Shown in pieces: positions 52,564-64,000 of a stretch of 64,000 bases of DNA. Source of the DNA: Vicugna pacos (lineage: Eukaryota > Chordata > Mammalia > Artiodactyla > Camelidae); assembly GCF_048564905.1 (NCBI RefSeq), contig NW_027328878.1, positions 248,001 through 312,000 of the forward strand, given 5' to 3'. Positions within the stretch are counted from its first letter, which is position 1, and every line of letters starts with the position of its first letter. The notes beneath the pieces were generated by a model that had not been told where the DNA came from, did no database searches, and saw nothing but the letters and a program-made list of their open reading frames with translations. The position numbers and the translations under genes were made by a program.

Positions 52564-54248
52564 TCAGTTGTAATTAGGATGTTGTTCATAAACTGCAGAT
52601 GGCTGATGAGTTGGCCTTGAAAGAGAGGTAGCTGATGTATCAGATATCACTGTTACTGGAAACCGTGGGTTGCTCACAGGTTGAAGTTTAGGGAAATGAA
52701 TTTCATTGGCAGATATGTTGTGATATCTTTTTGGAAAAGAATAAGGCTCCACCATCAGTCCAAAATAATTCCTCTGTATGGGAGAGACAATTCGGTTCTG
52801 AGAAGTACAAATTGTAGTTGTAATGGAGTTAAACACACGACCATTTGTTTCATTGTAGCTGCCTTGATTGTGCCCGTGGATAATGGTAAACTGATTTAAA
52901 CTAGCTCGTTGATCCACTGCAAATTTTTCTGGTGGTCTAACTGAAATTGATGATGGAGGAGAAAAATCACCTCTGATAGGGGTAGTTGTATCACCAATTA
53001 TGTGGCTAGTAGAGGGCTTTCTTATTAGAGGCATGTTTAAATTTGCAGACAGTAAAAATGCACTTTCTCCACTAGTGTCATACACAAAACATGAAATATG
53101 ATTATCCACATTACACCCTGCTTTAAAGTGCTTCTTGATGAAATCTTTAGCCAATGAAGACAGCAGAGAGGAATTTTTAATCCCAACTCTTCTTTTTATT
53201 CTCACTAAAAGCTGGGGACAGCCTCGTTTAAAATTTGAATTATGATAGAAATGCAGCTACAACCAAAGGAGAAACATTTTAGTATTATTTTAAACCAAAA
53301 TACAAGTCTAAAATAAGCCTAACCTATAAAAGCTCAGATACCACGTTTTCTATGCAAAGATAATATCATCAAAATATGAATATTGCTGACGATTTTTTGA
53401 AGTTCCTTATTTGGAAACTACACATTTAAATAGTATACTCATCAAATTTAAGAAGTTAGCAATTGCAGTAATGGTAAATGTCACTTTTTAAAAGCAGCTT
53501 TAATACCTTTATTAAGATTTCTGGAAAGATTCAAAGTTGCAAGCAAAGTTTCTCATAATATTGACTACTTAATGTACTGTCCTCATTTTTTAGAAAAAAT
53601 AAAGGATTTTAGCCTTAGTAGTTTTATAAAATTTTCAAAATCTAGCTTTACATTTATATTACCATTGATTGATAAACAAAATGACATTTTATATATAAGT
53701 TACCAAGTGGTAACTAAAATTTCTGTATTCTTTGCTTAAAACAGAGACTCCTTTTTCTTCAGCCAGAAAGTCAGCTTGACAAGCAGAAGTTTGAAAATTC
53801 TGCCGCACTGTCCTAAACCCATAATGGTAAAGCTGTCTAAGTAAACTTTTCATACTTTCATACTTCCAGTTTCAAATATTCTGAATGCCTTTCTTTCCAA
53901 AACTTCCTTCTTAAAGACATCTTCATCAATCACTATGAAAGATCCATTATCATCCAACCAGATGGATTTAAATTGGTCACTCCCAGGCATTTTCCAGAGT
54001 GTTTTTGGAAATGTCAGAGAACGAAAATGATTATCTTAATCTGGTTCACAGACACAATGTGTGTAACATGGTGTTTTAAACAAGGATTCTACAGACAAAG
54101 TCTGAAAAACATTTTCTTCAAACATAGACCTCACGTCCAAGTCCCCAGAGAATGTTTGATCACACAATAGAGATCTACCAGAGTTTCCTGAACCAGTTGT
54201 TCCATCTTTACAAGACACATCTTGAATTTCTGAAGAAATATGTGCCAT
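52564..54248 (-). pseudogene. HSFY: HSFY heat shock factor, copy B; several lesions in exon 1
   Basis: Second copy of the Y-linked heat shock factor gene. Exon 1 is 53,731-54,248 (start MAHISSEIQDVS), the intron is 474 bp, exon 2 is 52,564-53,256 with an intact acceptor and the ending HPNYN-stop. Four lesions are visible in exon 1 relative to copy A: codon 71 Glu is TAA (54,036-54,038); 3 bp are missing near 53,884-53,892; an 8-bp tandem duplication (53,851-53,866) shifts the frame within the recognition-helix region; and the donor GT reads GA (AAA|GAATAC at 53,731/53,730). Codon 92, a stop in copy A, is still Gln here. Exon 2 is open for all 230 residues but differs from copy A at about 53 of the 213 residues compared, concentrated in the middle. 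This copy cannot make the DNA-binding domain. Identification is firm. Confidence 0.93.
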
Positions 54249-54380
54249 CTCAAATAACTTTTTCTACAGCTACTTTTCTAATCTGCATGATTTTGAGAAA
54301 TGCAGCTTCAAATGCTGCTTTGGCAGACCTGCACAGATAAACTGCTGGACCTTCACAATGTTTCTCAACTTGAGTAGCTG

Positions 54381-54412
54381 TGACATCATAAAACGATTGG
54401 TCTCCCAGCAAC
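54381..54412 (-). promoter_or_regulatory. CRE-like, CCAAT and X-box-like elements upstream of HSFY (copy B)
   Basis: On the minus strand, GTTGCTGGGAGACCAAT (54,396-54,412) combines an X-box-like half-site with a CCAAT box that copy A lacks (CCAGT there). TGATGTCA (54,381-54,388) is the retained CRE-like core. Same distance from the ATG as in copy A. Confidence 0.42.
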
Positions 54413-55140
54413 TCAAGTGTAACGTTCAGCCAGTGTTTATTTCTTATTTATCCAGTTAAAATTAAACATATTGGATACTTATTTTTATAGTGTGATCTGC
54501 AAATATTTTCCCCATAAAATCTTTTTAAACAATTAAATATTTGGGTCTATGAAATAAAACCAATCTCCATCCATTTGTCCACAAATTTATAACAGATGTG
54601 AGAACAGAGTATAAATAATGCAGGAAATATATAAAATAATTTTTAAGTTTTGTAATTTACAGTGAAATTTGTGTAAAACCTGTACAGAAATGTATAACTA
54701 TTTCATCATCATTTGTAATTAAAGTGAAATATAATTTGATTTGGAAATGGAAGTAGGTATTTATATGTGTACTTTAGAATAAGTAGCTCTATATGCAAAA
54801 CATGAGAAGAATAAATATCAGTTTATTTGGTATGTTTATATACAAATGGTTAATATGTATGAAATAAAATTAGATTAAAATAATCAATCAAATTGAAGAT
54901 ATCCCAAAGGGCGGAATTTTTTTTAATTTGTAGTTCAATTCTATAAGTGAAACAAATGTAATTTAATATTCTACATTAAAATTTCAATAGTGACAATCTT
55001 ATTGTATATTTACAAATGTTTATTTTTGCCATTCTATCACTCAGAGGTTTATCATTCCCTAGAAGTAATAAATTTTCTTGACATCTTTATAATCCATACT
55101 CTTGGGGTTTCTTTTAAGAGTTCCAAAATGATGTTGATAT
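54413..55140. other. HSFY 5' flank, no gene seen (copy B)
   Basis: Counterpart of 19,690-20,420. AT-rich with no recognised element. Confidence 0.6.
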
Positions 55141-55225
55141 ATAAACTTATGCACAAGATCGTGGGTTCAGTAAGCATTGCCTCCATTAAGGGACAAAAAA
55201 ACAAACAATCAAAAACAAAGATATA
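55141..55225 (+). mobile_element. tRNA-Ala-derived SINE remnant, Vic-1-like (copy B)
   Basis: GCACAAGATCGTGGGTTC, then GCCTCCATTAA and an A-rich tail. Shares its position with the copy A remnant, so it predates the duplication. Confidence 0.55.
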
Positions 55226-55648
55226 ACAGTATATATAGGTTGGGGTGGAAAAGACCAGGTAAAATATTTTAGGAAACAATACTTTTCTCAGTCCTGAAAC
55301 AGTTGACATTATTAGTATAGTACGGCATTTTAAGGCAAGTGTCTTGTGCACTAATTGTAAATAATAGCTATGTCCTGTATCAGTAAACTGTAGTTAATCC
55401 AGTTCTACCAAATATTATATTCTTTATTAAGAAATAAATTCCTTTAAACATAAGCCAAATTCAAAATCATTGATAAAATTTTTAAATAAATAAATGTACC
55501 CTCAAGCTACAATGTAAATTTTTCTTTCACTATGTGTAAATTCCCTTCTAAATAAATATTAGCAACCTGAATTCATTGCATATTATAAGTGTTATAAATT
55601 ATAGTTAAGTTGGATTAAGTCCTGATACATAAATATTATTTAATGTAC
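55226..55648. other. AT-rich spacer, nothing recognised (copy B)
   Basis: Counterpart of 20,506-20,915. Confidence 0.5.
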
Positions 55649-55649
55649 A

Positions 55650-56330
55650 CAAATGAATATATGTGATATCATCCCTTTAAAAAACAAAGAATTCAAAAAT
55701 AACAGTCTCAAAATATGTAGGAAAATTATAGACAGGTCTGATCTTAACATCTTTATAATAATATCCTTAAATTTGCTCTAGATAGAATGTAACTAAGCAT
55801 AATAAAGGCCATATATGAAAAACCCAAGATTTATTTCAATTTCAATGTTAACTTACAGGAAGGTTTTCTTCTGGTCCAGTAATAAGAAAAAGAAGCTCAT
55901 TTTCACAAGTACTAAATTAGACTACTAGAAGTCCTAGCCAGATTATCTAGTAAAGAAAAAATATAAAATTCATCCAACTTGTAATAAAGAAGTGAAGTTT
56001 TTAGATGACATAGTTATGCATACATAGAAATCTCCATAGACTCCTCCAGTGACTGAAATAATGAACAAGCTTAGTAAACTTGCAGAATACAAAATCAATC
56101 TACAAATATCCTTTGCATTTTTGTATAGTAAAAACACATTATCAGAAAGAGAAATTAGGAAAACAATTGTGTGTAAATTGATACCAAAAAGAATAAAATA
56201 GGAATAAATTTGATAAGTGAAACAAAAGTTCTAAACATAGATCTATATATTACAGGTACAAGAAATATAAATAAACAAAATAAAGAGAAAGATATTCTGT
56301 GCTGATGGATTGTATAAAATATGAAGAAAT
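55650..56330 (+). mobile_element. L1 ORF2 mid-fragment, plus strand (copy B)
   Basis: Counterpart of 20,916-21,640, decayed. Confidence 0.7.
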
Positions 56331-56344
56331 ATTCTAATCTATCT

Positions 56345-56870
56345 TTCACATGTTCAATCTCCCCAGCAGTAATTATTGAGGAGAATGTCTTTTCTTAATT
56401 TTATACTCATGCATCCTTTTCCATGCGTTAATTGATCATAGGTGTGAGGGATTATATCTTGTTTTTCTATTCTCTTCTATTAATTGGTGTCTGCTTTTGA
56501 GACCGTATCATGTTGTTTTAATTATTAAAATTTTGTAGGACTGTTTAACATCAGAGAATTTTAACCATTAGATTTAATACTCTTTTTCAGGATTATTTTG
56601 GCAGCTCAAGATCTTTGTTGTTTTAAAATTATTTGTTCTATTTATTGGAAATATCTCATGGGTATTTTCACATGAATCACACTAAATGTAGATTGCATTG
56701 GGTAATATGTTTGTTTCAAGCACATTGTTTCACATCATTAACATAAGAGATCATTTCATTTCTTTCGATAAGTTTTAATTTCCTTTATCAATGTTTTCTG
56801 TTTTTTAACATATAGGTTTTCACCATGTTTGTTAACTTCATTTATAGGTGTTCTTTACATATATATACAA
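56345..56870 (-). mobile_element. L1 ORF2 fragment, minus strand (copy B)
   Basis: Counterpart of 21,641-22,140, decayed. Confidence 0.65.
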
Positions 56871-57639
56871 TTATATACATATCTGTAAACTCGTTTCGTA
56901 CACAAGTACAGCAGGCAGAAGGCAGTGGCAAGACATATTCAAAGTTCTAAATGAAAGAAAGCTGTAATCTAAGATGCTTTATCAAGCAAGGCTAACTTTT
57001 AGAATAGAAGGAGAGATAAATAACTTCCACACAAGCAAATACTTAAAGAATTTAGTAAGAGAAAGAGAAATACAGAAAGATCTACTCTAAATAAAAAAGA
57101 AGCAGGATGCTATAGAAAAGAGAAAGGCATAATTAGAAAGGCAATATCTGCAATGACTAATAACAGAATAAATATGATGTTGTAAAAAAGGACATCAAAA
57201 TTTTTAAAAGTCACAGAGTGAAACAGGAAAATACAGAGTGTTTTCTTCTTGTTTCTGTTCTCTGTAGGATGGGTTTGAGTTTGGATTCTTATCAGTTAAA
57301 ATAAACATATTTAGTACCGGTCAATATAAATACAAAACAAGATACCATAAGTCAAAAGCTTACAATGAAGTCACAAAGACTAAAAGAAACCAAGGTAATA
57401 AAAGAAAACTTATCAAGCCATAAAAACAAAAAGAAATGAACAAAAAGAAAATACCAAATCAACTGGAGAAAGAAGTTCAATATGGGAATAAACACCAGTC
57501 TATCAATAATTACCACAAATGTTAATGGACTTAGTGCTTCAATCAAAAGATATATACTGTCATATGTGATAACATAACAAGACCCTACATTATGAAGCAC
57601 AGAAGAGACCCACTTTAGTAAGAAGAACACACATCCATT

Positions 57640-57652
57640 GAAAGTCAGAAGG
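57640..57652 (+). repeat. Target-site duplication, left copy
   Basis: GAAAGTCAGAAGG, identical to 58,350-58,362 and single in copy A apart from one base at its end. Confidence 0.93.
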
Positions 57653-58349
57653 ATATTGAACAGTGTGGAGATTCCTCAAAAGACTAGGAATAGACTTACC
57701 ATATGACCCAGGAATCCCACTCCTGGGCTTGTACCCAGAAGGAAATCTACTTCAGGATGACACCTGCACCCCAATGCTCATAGCAGCACTATTTACAATA
57801 GCCAAAACATGGAAACAACATAAATGTCCATCAACAGGTAACTGGATAAAGAAGATGTGGTATATTTATACAGTGGAATACTACTCAGACATAAAAACTG
57901 ACAACATAATGCCATTTGCAGCAACATGGATGCTCCTAGAGAATGTCATTCTAAGTGAACTAAGCCAGAAAGAGAAAGAAAAATACCATATGAGATCGCT
58001 CATATGTGGAATCTAAAAAACAAAAACACAAACAAACAAAAACAAAGCATAAATACAGGACAGAAATAGATTCATGTACAGAGAATACAGACTTTTGGTT
58101 ACCGGGGGGGGCGGGGTAGAGAGTGGGAAGGGATAGACTGGGGTTTCAAAATTGTAGAATAGATAAACAAGATTACACTGTATAGCACAGGGAAATATAC
58201 ACAAAATGTTATGATAAATCACAGAGAAAAAAATGTGACAATGAGTGTGTATATGTCCATGAATGACTGAAAAATTGTGCTGAACACTGGAATTTGACAC
58301 AACACTGTAAAATGATTATGAATCAATAAAAAATGTAAAAAAAAAAAAA
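57653..58349 (+). mobile_element. Young 5'-truncated L1, only in copy B, with target-site duplication
   Basis: A 697-bp insertion absent from copy A, where the pre-insertion site is intact at about 22,932. It is bounded by a 13-bp duplication GAAAGTCAGAAGG at 57,640-57,652 and 58,350-58,362. It carries an open ORF2 C-terminus (57,663-58,016, ending LICGI-stop, including WIKKMWYIYTVEYYSD), an intact-looking 3' UTR with a G-rich tract at 58,103-58,132, the end AATCAATAAAAAATG, and a poly-A tail. This is textbook target-primed insertion. The tail sequence resembles the recent camelid L1. Too short to mobilise itself. Confidence 0.95.
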
Positions 58350-58362
58350 GAAAGTCAGAAGG
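58350..58362 (+). repeat. Target-site duplication, right copy
   Basis: GAAAGTCAGAAGG directly after the L1 poly-A tail; pairs with 57,640-57,652. Confidence 0.93.
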
Positions 58363-61300
58363 TGGAAAAATTTACTCCATGCAAATACAAATGACAAGAA
58401 AGCTGGACTATCAGTACTGACTTCACAAAAAGAGACTTTACAAAAAAGGCCATAGAGAAAGATAAACAAGGACATGATTTAATGATTAAAGGAGCAAATC
58501 AAAATGAGGGTATTACACCTATTAATATATATGCAGTCAATATAAGAGCACATAAATAAATAAAGAAAATACTTATAGATAAAAATAGAGAAATCCCTGG
58601 GAATACAATCAAAGTAGGAGACTATAACTCTCCATTACAATCACTGGACTGGTCTTTCACAAAGAAAATTAATAAGGGAACATAGATACTAAAATTAATT
58701 ATAAAATAATTGGAGATGCTTGTTATTTTCATAACAGTACTTCTCCCCAAAATAGAATATACATTCTTTTCCTGTGCACAAGGAACATATTCTATGAAAG
58801 ATTATGTACTCAGGTACTCAAGAAGCCTCCACATGTTAAGAAGATAAAAATTATTTCAAGCATCTTTTCTGAGTATAATACCATGAAACAAGAGATCCAC
58901 CACAGAAAAACAGGGAGAAAAATTGACAGCATCCTGATTAAGAAACATGGTAATAAAACAAGGGGGGGAGATGATGAAGTAAAGAAGAAATTAAAAAATA
59001 CCTTAGGAAATATGACAAAATACTACACAAAGTCTCTGGAATACTGTTAAAGCAGGCTTAAGAGGGAAGTTCATAGTGACAAGGCCCTCTTCAAACAAGA
59101 GGTACAATTTCAAATATATAATCAATCATTCTATGTAAAGTAATCAAGAAAAGGAGAGCAAACAAAACCAAAAGTCAAAAGAAAGACTGAAAATATAAAG
59201 ATCAAGAAGAAATTATTGAAATAGAGTTTAAAAAATAGAAAAAAAATCAATCAGTTTATTTTTTGAAAGGGTAAACAAAATTGACAAACCTCTGGACAGG
59301 CTCACCAACAAGAAAAGAGAGAGAACACAAATAATATTAGAAATGAAAATGGATAAACTTCAAAGAGTACAACAAATTTACCAAATATCATAAGGGAATA
59401 CCATGAGCAACTGTATGGAAACAAAATGGATAACCAGGAAGAAATGGAGAAGTTTTTAGAAACATTCAGCCCACCAATATTGCATCAAGGAGAAGTTAGC
59501 CATTTGAACAAACAGATCACCAGAAATGGAATAGAATTATCAATAAAATAAAAAATCTCTGCAAACAAAATTCAAACCCAAATAGCTTCACTGGGGAGTT
59601 TGACCAAACATACTAAGAAAACTCCATACCAGTCCTCCTCAATCTCTTCCAAAAGACTGATATGGAGAGAGTACTCCCAAACTCATACCATAAGGCCAAC
59701 ATCAACCTGATACTAAAACCAGACAAAGACACTACCCCAAAAAGAAAACTATAGGCCAATATCATTGATAAACTTAGAAGTAAAAGTCCTTGAGAAATTA
59801 TTAACAAACAGAATCCAAAAGCATGTAAAAATAAGATCATGAATCATGGACAAGTTAGATTCATCCCAGGAACACAAGGATAGTTTAACATATGCAAATC
59901 AATCAATCAATTGTGATACACCATATCAACAGAAGAGAAGATAAAAAAGATATGATCATCTCAGTAGATGAATAAAAAGCAATTGTTTACATTTAACACC
60001 TATTTGCAATGAAAGTTCTTATCACAGTGGGCATAGAGGGACCATATCTCAACATAATGAAACCTATTTATGACAAATATATAGCCAACATAATAATGGT
60101 GAAAACATGAAACAGTTCCCACAAAAACCTGCGACAAGACAAGGATCCCATCCTCACAATTTCAATTCAATATAGTCTTGGAATCCCTAGCCACAATGAT
60201 CAGGCAAGAAAAAGAAATAAAAGGATTCAGACTGGAAAAGAAGAGGTAAAAATGTCATGATATGCAGACATGACACTATGTATAGAAATTGTAAAAGCTT
60301 CACAAAGAATACATAGGCTAAAAAAGGAAATGGGCAAGGTAGCCAGAGTAATGTACAAAAACCAAATACATTTCTTTACAATACCATTGAATCAACAGGA
60401 AAACAAAGTATAGTAACAACCCCTTTTATAACTGCACCCAAATTTATAAAATGCTTAAGAATATCTCAGACCAAGGAGGTGAATGAATTGTACATGCAGA
60501 ACAAGAAAACATTGATTGAGGTAATCAAGAAAGATTTGAAGAATTGAAAAGATACCCAAAGGTCTCATAATGGAAGAAATAGTATTGTTAAAATGGACAT
60601 ACTACCCAAGACAATCCACAGACTTAATATGAGTTCCTATCAAATTATTCAAAACATTACTTTTTAGGACTGAACAAATGATCATAAGAATTATATAGAT
60701 ACAATAAAGATTGATAATTTCCAAAACAATATTGAAGACAAAGAAAGAGGCTGGAGGAATAACCTGCCTGCTCTCCATACACTATTGTAGAGCTACAATA
60801 ATCAAAATGTCATGATATTGGTACAGAAACAGGCATATGGATCAATGGAACAGAATAGAGAGCCTAGGAATAAATCTACAGGCCTATGTTCAATTAATAT
60901 TTGACAGAGTAGCCAAGAATATGACAGAGAAAAGAACATCTCTTCACCAACTGGTGTTGGGAAAATTGGATTGCAGCATCAAAGCAATGGAGTTAGAATT
61001 CTCCTTCACTTCATACACAACAATAAACTCAAAATGACTTGAAGACTTAAATGTAAGGCAAGACACAGTAAATCTCCTAGAAGAAAATATACGCAAAACA
61101 CTGTAAGATAAATCAGAGCAATGATCTCCTAGAACAGCCTACCCAGGTAATTGATGTAAGATCAAAATTAAGAAATAGGACCTAATTAAGCTTATAAGCT
61201 TTCGCACAGCAAAGGGAACCATAAACAAAACATAATGACAACTGACAGGATAAAGAAAATATTTAGAAGTGATGCAACTGACAAAGGCTAAATGTCCAAA

Positions 61301-62335
61301 ATACAAAGAGTTCATGCAACCTAATACTAATACTTAAAAAACACAAGAAACCCAATCTTAAAATGGGCAGAAGCCCTATACAAATAATTCTCCATTAGAA
61401 ACATAAAAATGACACAGATATATGAAAAAAAATTGCTCACTATCATTATCAGAGAAAGGCAATTCAAAACTCTAATGAAGTATCACCTCACAATAGACAC
61501 AATGGCCATTATTCAAAAGTCCACAGACAATAAATGCTGGAGAAGCTGTGAAGAAAGGGAACCCTCCTACACTGTTGGTAGGAATGAAGTTTGGTGTAGT
61601 CACTGTGGAAAACAGGATGGGATCCTCAAAAGAATAAAAATAGACTTAACATATGATCCAGAAATCTCACTTCTGGGTATATATCAAAGAGTACCCTAAT
61701 TCAAATTGTCAACTGTACCCCAATGTTCTCAGCAGTGTTATATACAGCAGCCACGACATGGAAGCACCCAAATTGTCCATCAACACATAACAGTATACAG
61801 AAATTATGCCATATTTGCACAATGGAATAATATTCTGCCATAAAAAATGATAAAACAATGAATTTTGCAGCAAAATGGATGTCACAATAATCTGTCATAC
61901 TAATTTAAGTAAGCCAGAAAGAGAAAGAAAAATAATATATGACATGATATATGTAGAAACTTAAAAAAAATTTGGAAGAGAACACTATGATTTCATCTAT
62001 AAAACTGAAACATACATGCAGATCTACTATATAATCTTATGGTTACTGCTGAAAGAGATTTTGAGAGGATATATTTGGGAGCTGTAGAGTTATAAATGTT
62101 ATCCACTATATATAAAAACAGATATTTTCAAAATTTCTTTGTATGGCACAGGGCAGTATGTTAAATATTGTGAAGTTAAATTTAATTAGCACACAAATAT
62201 ATGCATGAAGTGGGACACTGTGCAAACACTACAGATTGACCCATTGTAAATGGCAGTACTTCAATGATAAATAAATGAATACATAAGTAAATAAGTAAGT
62301 AAATAAATAAATAAATAAATAGTATTTAATAATAA

Positions 62336-63225
62336 AAGAAATACAAATATAAAACTACTTAACTTTACACATCAAGAATCTAGGAAAAAACAGAAAGAAG
62401 AAGAAAATTGAATGAATGAGAGAAAGGTAAATAACAAGAGAAATAATTGAAAAGAAAAAAAATACCTAAGTCTATTTGTTTTAAACATAAAGTGGACAAA
62501 CATTTAGGTTGGCAAAGAAAATAAAGACTCAGATAAAATTAGAAATAAAAGAGAAGATATTACAACTGATGTTACAGAGATGCATAGCATCATAAGTAAT
62601 TACCACTAGCCAACAATTTGAATGACCTTGAACAAAAGACATATTCCTAGAAACATATGTCTTCCAATACTGAATCAAGAAGAAATTAGAAAGTTAAATA
62701 GAGCAAAAGGGTGTATGAGTAAATCAGTAATCAATACCTCCCAAACCACAAAGTATTTACAAGATGAATTTACTGGTGAATTCTGTAATACATTTGAAGA
62801 AAATTTCTCACCAATTCTTCCACAAACCATCCAAGAATTTGAAGGGGGTGAAAGTATCCGTACTTATTTTATGATGCCAGCTTTATTTGCTTAATAATGC
62901 TAGAAAGGACATTATAAGCAAAATATTGAATGTTATCCTTGATGTATGTATGTGCCAAAATTCTCTACAAAACACAAGCAAAATGAATTCAACAACACAT
63001 TTAACGTATCATACACATACATGAGTAAATGAATTTATCCCTGGGTTTAAGGATTCTTCAAAATATTCAAATCAATAAAGGTGACATGCCTCACTAATAG
63101 AATTAGAAATAAAACTCACATAATCATCTCAATAGGTGCGGAAAGAGCATTGTATATAATGCAACACCTTTTGAAGATACTCCCAACAAATTAAATTAAC
63201 CCTGTCAGTGGTATGATATCATATA
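62336..63225 (+). mobile_element. L1 ORF2 mid-fragment, plus strand (copy B)
   Basis: Counterpart of 26,936-27,830. The frame 62,622-62,894 is also open here (90 codons) and aligns without gaps to the copy A frame; it is L1 ORF2 linker sequence, not a host gene. Confidence 0.75.
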
Positions 63226-63660
63226 CACACAAAAACAGTGTGGAAAGAAGAGAAGTAGTTCTCTGCTTATTGATTCTTAGAAAAAGGGTTTATATAGGAC
63301 ATGCACAATGCCTCACATAACATCTAAGTTATAACAATGATAATAATCTTAAGCTATTTATGTCCACATACTCCCGCAGTAAGCAGAGGATGTTAAATGA
63401 TAAAGGATTGTTTTAAAGTTCATCACCGAACTTCATTTAGTGGGCCATCTCTTATCCAGCTGGCTGTGCCTGACTTAGGTTGTCCTCCTTGAGTATTTTA
63501 CCCAGCATAGGCTATACAGCCATCCATACTGGATACATTGAGTAGGCCGTTTCTTATCCAGCCTGGATATATGACATTCCTCACAGCTTATCAGTTCAGT
63601 CCATGGGCTTATTCTCTACAGCCTTCAGACAGGGGCCTACAAACCCAACATCCCTTGAAA
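63226..63660. repeat. Unclassified repeat-like block (copy B)
   Basis: Counterpart of 27,831-28,275, with the same internal near-repeat (near 63,441 and 63,544). No family assigned. Confidence 0.4.
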
Positions 63661-63664
63661 GAAA

Positions 63665-64000
63665 ACTAGATGAAGCAAATTTGATGTTTATATGCAATGG
63701 AATCAATACTTTGCATTCCTATCAACAGTGTCCACGGTGTTCCCTTTTCTCCTCAATCTCACCAACATCTATTTCTTTTCTTTTTGATAAGAACCTTCTG
63801 ACAAGTGTGACGTCTTGTCTAATTTTTGGTTTATGAATTACCTAATAATTTATAACTCAACACATTTTCATGTGTCATATAGCCAACTGTATGTTTTCTA
63901 CAGAGAAATGATTCAGATCAATCTATTCAGTTCCTATGGACTTTTTTTAATTGGACTGTTTGGAATTTTTGTTGTTGTTGTGTATGACTTTGCCATATAT
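63665..64000 (-). mobile_element. L1 ORF2 C-terminal fragment, minus strand, cut by window end (copy B)
   Basis: Counterpart of the first part of 28,276-28,860. Confidence 0.7.

Larger units (their letters stand above)
56910..62335 (+). mobile_element. Long L1, plus strand, interrupted by a younger L1 (copy B)
   Basis: Counterpart of 22,200-26,935: decayed ORF2 with C-terminal frames such as 61,409-61,699, ending in an (AAAT)n tract at 62,265-62,325. It is split at 57,652 by a younger L1 fragment in the same orientation. Confidence 0.85.
34763..64000 (+). repeat. Tandem amplicon, copy B (end lies off the window)
   Basis: Second head-to-tail copy of the unit. It begins inside the minus-strand L1 that starts the window, and at 64,000 it runs out in the L1 segment equivalent to about 28,620. 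Gene order and orientation are the same as in copy A throughout. The one large structural difference is a 697-bp L1 insertion at 57,653-58,349. A period of about 35 kb is directly measurable; the total number of units is not. Confidence 0.95.

Noticed and set aside
57663-58016. A 117-codon host gene
   Set aside because: It is the C-terminal end of L1 ORF2 in a young truncated insertion with target-site duplication.

Overview
The window looks like mammalian Y-chromosome DNA. It is AT-rich, contains no bacterial-type genes, and is packed with LINE-1 (L1) fragments in both orientations. The only recognisable host gene is HSFY (heat shock transcription factor, Y-linked), which is present twice on the minus strand. 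HSFY is known to be multicopy on several mammalian Y chromosomes. Two repeat signatures point to a camelid (camel/alpaca group): the 3' tail of the youngest L1 (57,653-58,349), and a decayed tRNA-Ala-derived SINE (about 20,421-20,505 and 55,141-55,225) that resembles the camelid Vic-1 type. I recalled both assignments from memory without a database, so camelid is moderate confidence and artiodactyl is higher.

Layout: the window holds most of two head-to-tail copies of one amplicon. Copy A (1-about 28,620) and copy B (about 34,763-64,000) are collinear at an offset of about 34.7 kb, which becomes about 35.4 kb after an L1 insertion found only in copy B. The stretch 28,621-34,762 is the rest of the unit and is seen once. 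Both window ends fall inside a unit, so the array probably continues on both sides. By eye the copies differ at roughly 10% of bases in the HSFY region, so this is an old, diverged tandem duplication and not a recently homogenised Y palindrome.

Order in each unit: 5' half of a minus-strand L1; a plus-strand L1 3' part; an older minus L1 piece; a minus L1 3' piece; a plus L1 3' half; about 3.3 kb of mostly non-L1 DNA; HSFY (minus strand, two coding exons); about 1.2 kb of 5' flank with a SINE remnant; small plus and minus L1 pieces; a long plus L1 ending in an (AAAT)n tract; another plus L1 piece; about 440 bp of unclassified repeat-like DNA; then further minus L1 pieces. The most complete L1 (about 31,360-37,950, minus) spans the junction between the units.

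HSFY copy A keeps a 401-residue reading frame across two exons with one nonsense codon (codon 92) in the DNA-binding domain. HSFY copy B has a different nonsense codon (71), a 3-bp loss, an 8-bp tandem duplication that shifts the frame, and a lost splice donor. Exon 2 stays open in both. Both are therefore called pseudogenes, broken independently. A CRE-like element and an X-box-like element are retained upstream of both. No other convincing host gene, RNA gene or CRISPR array was seen.
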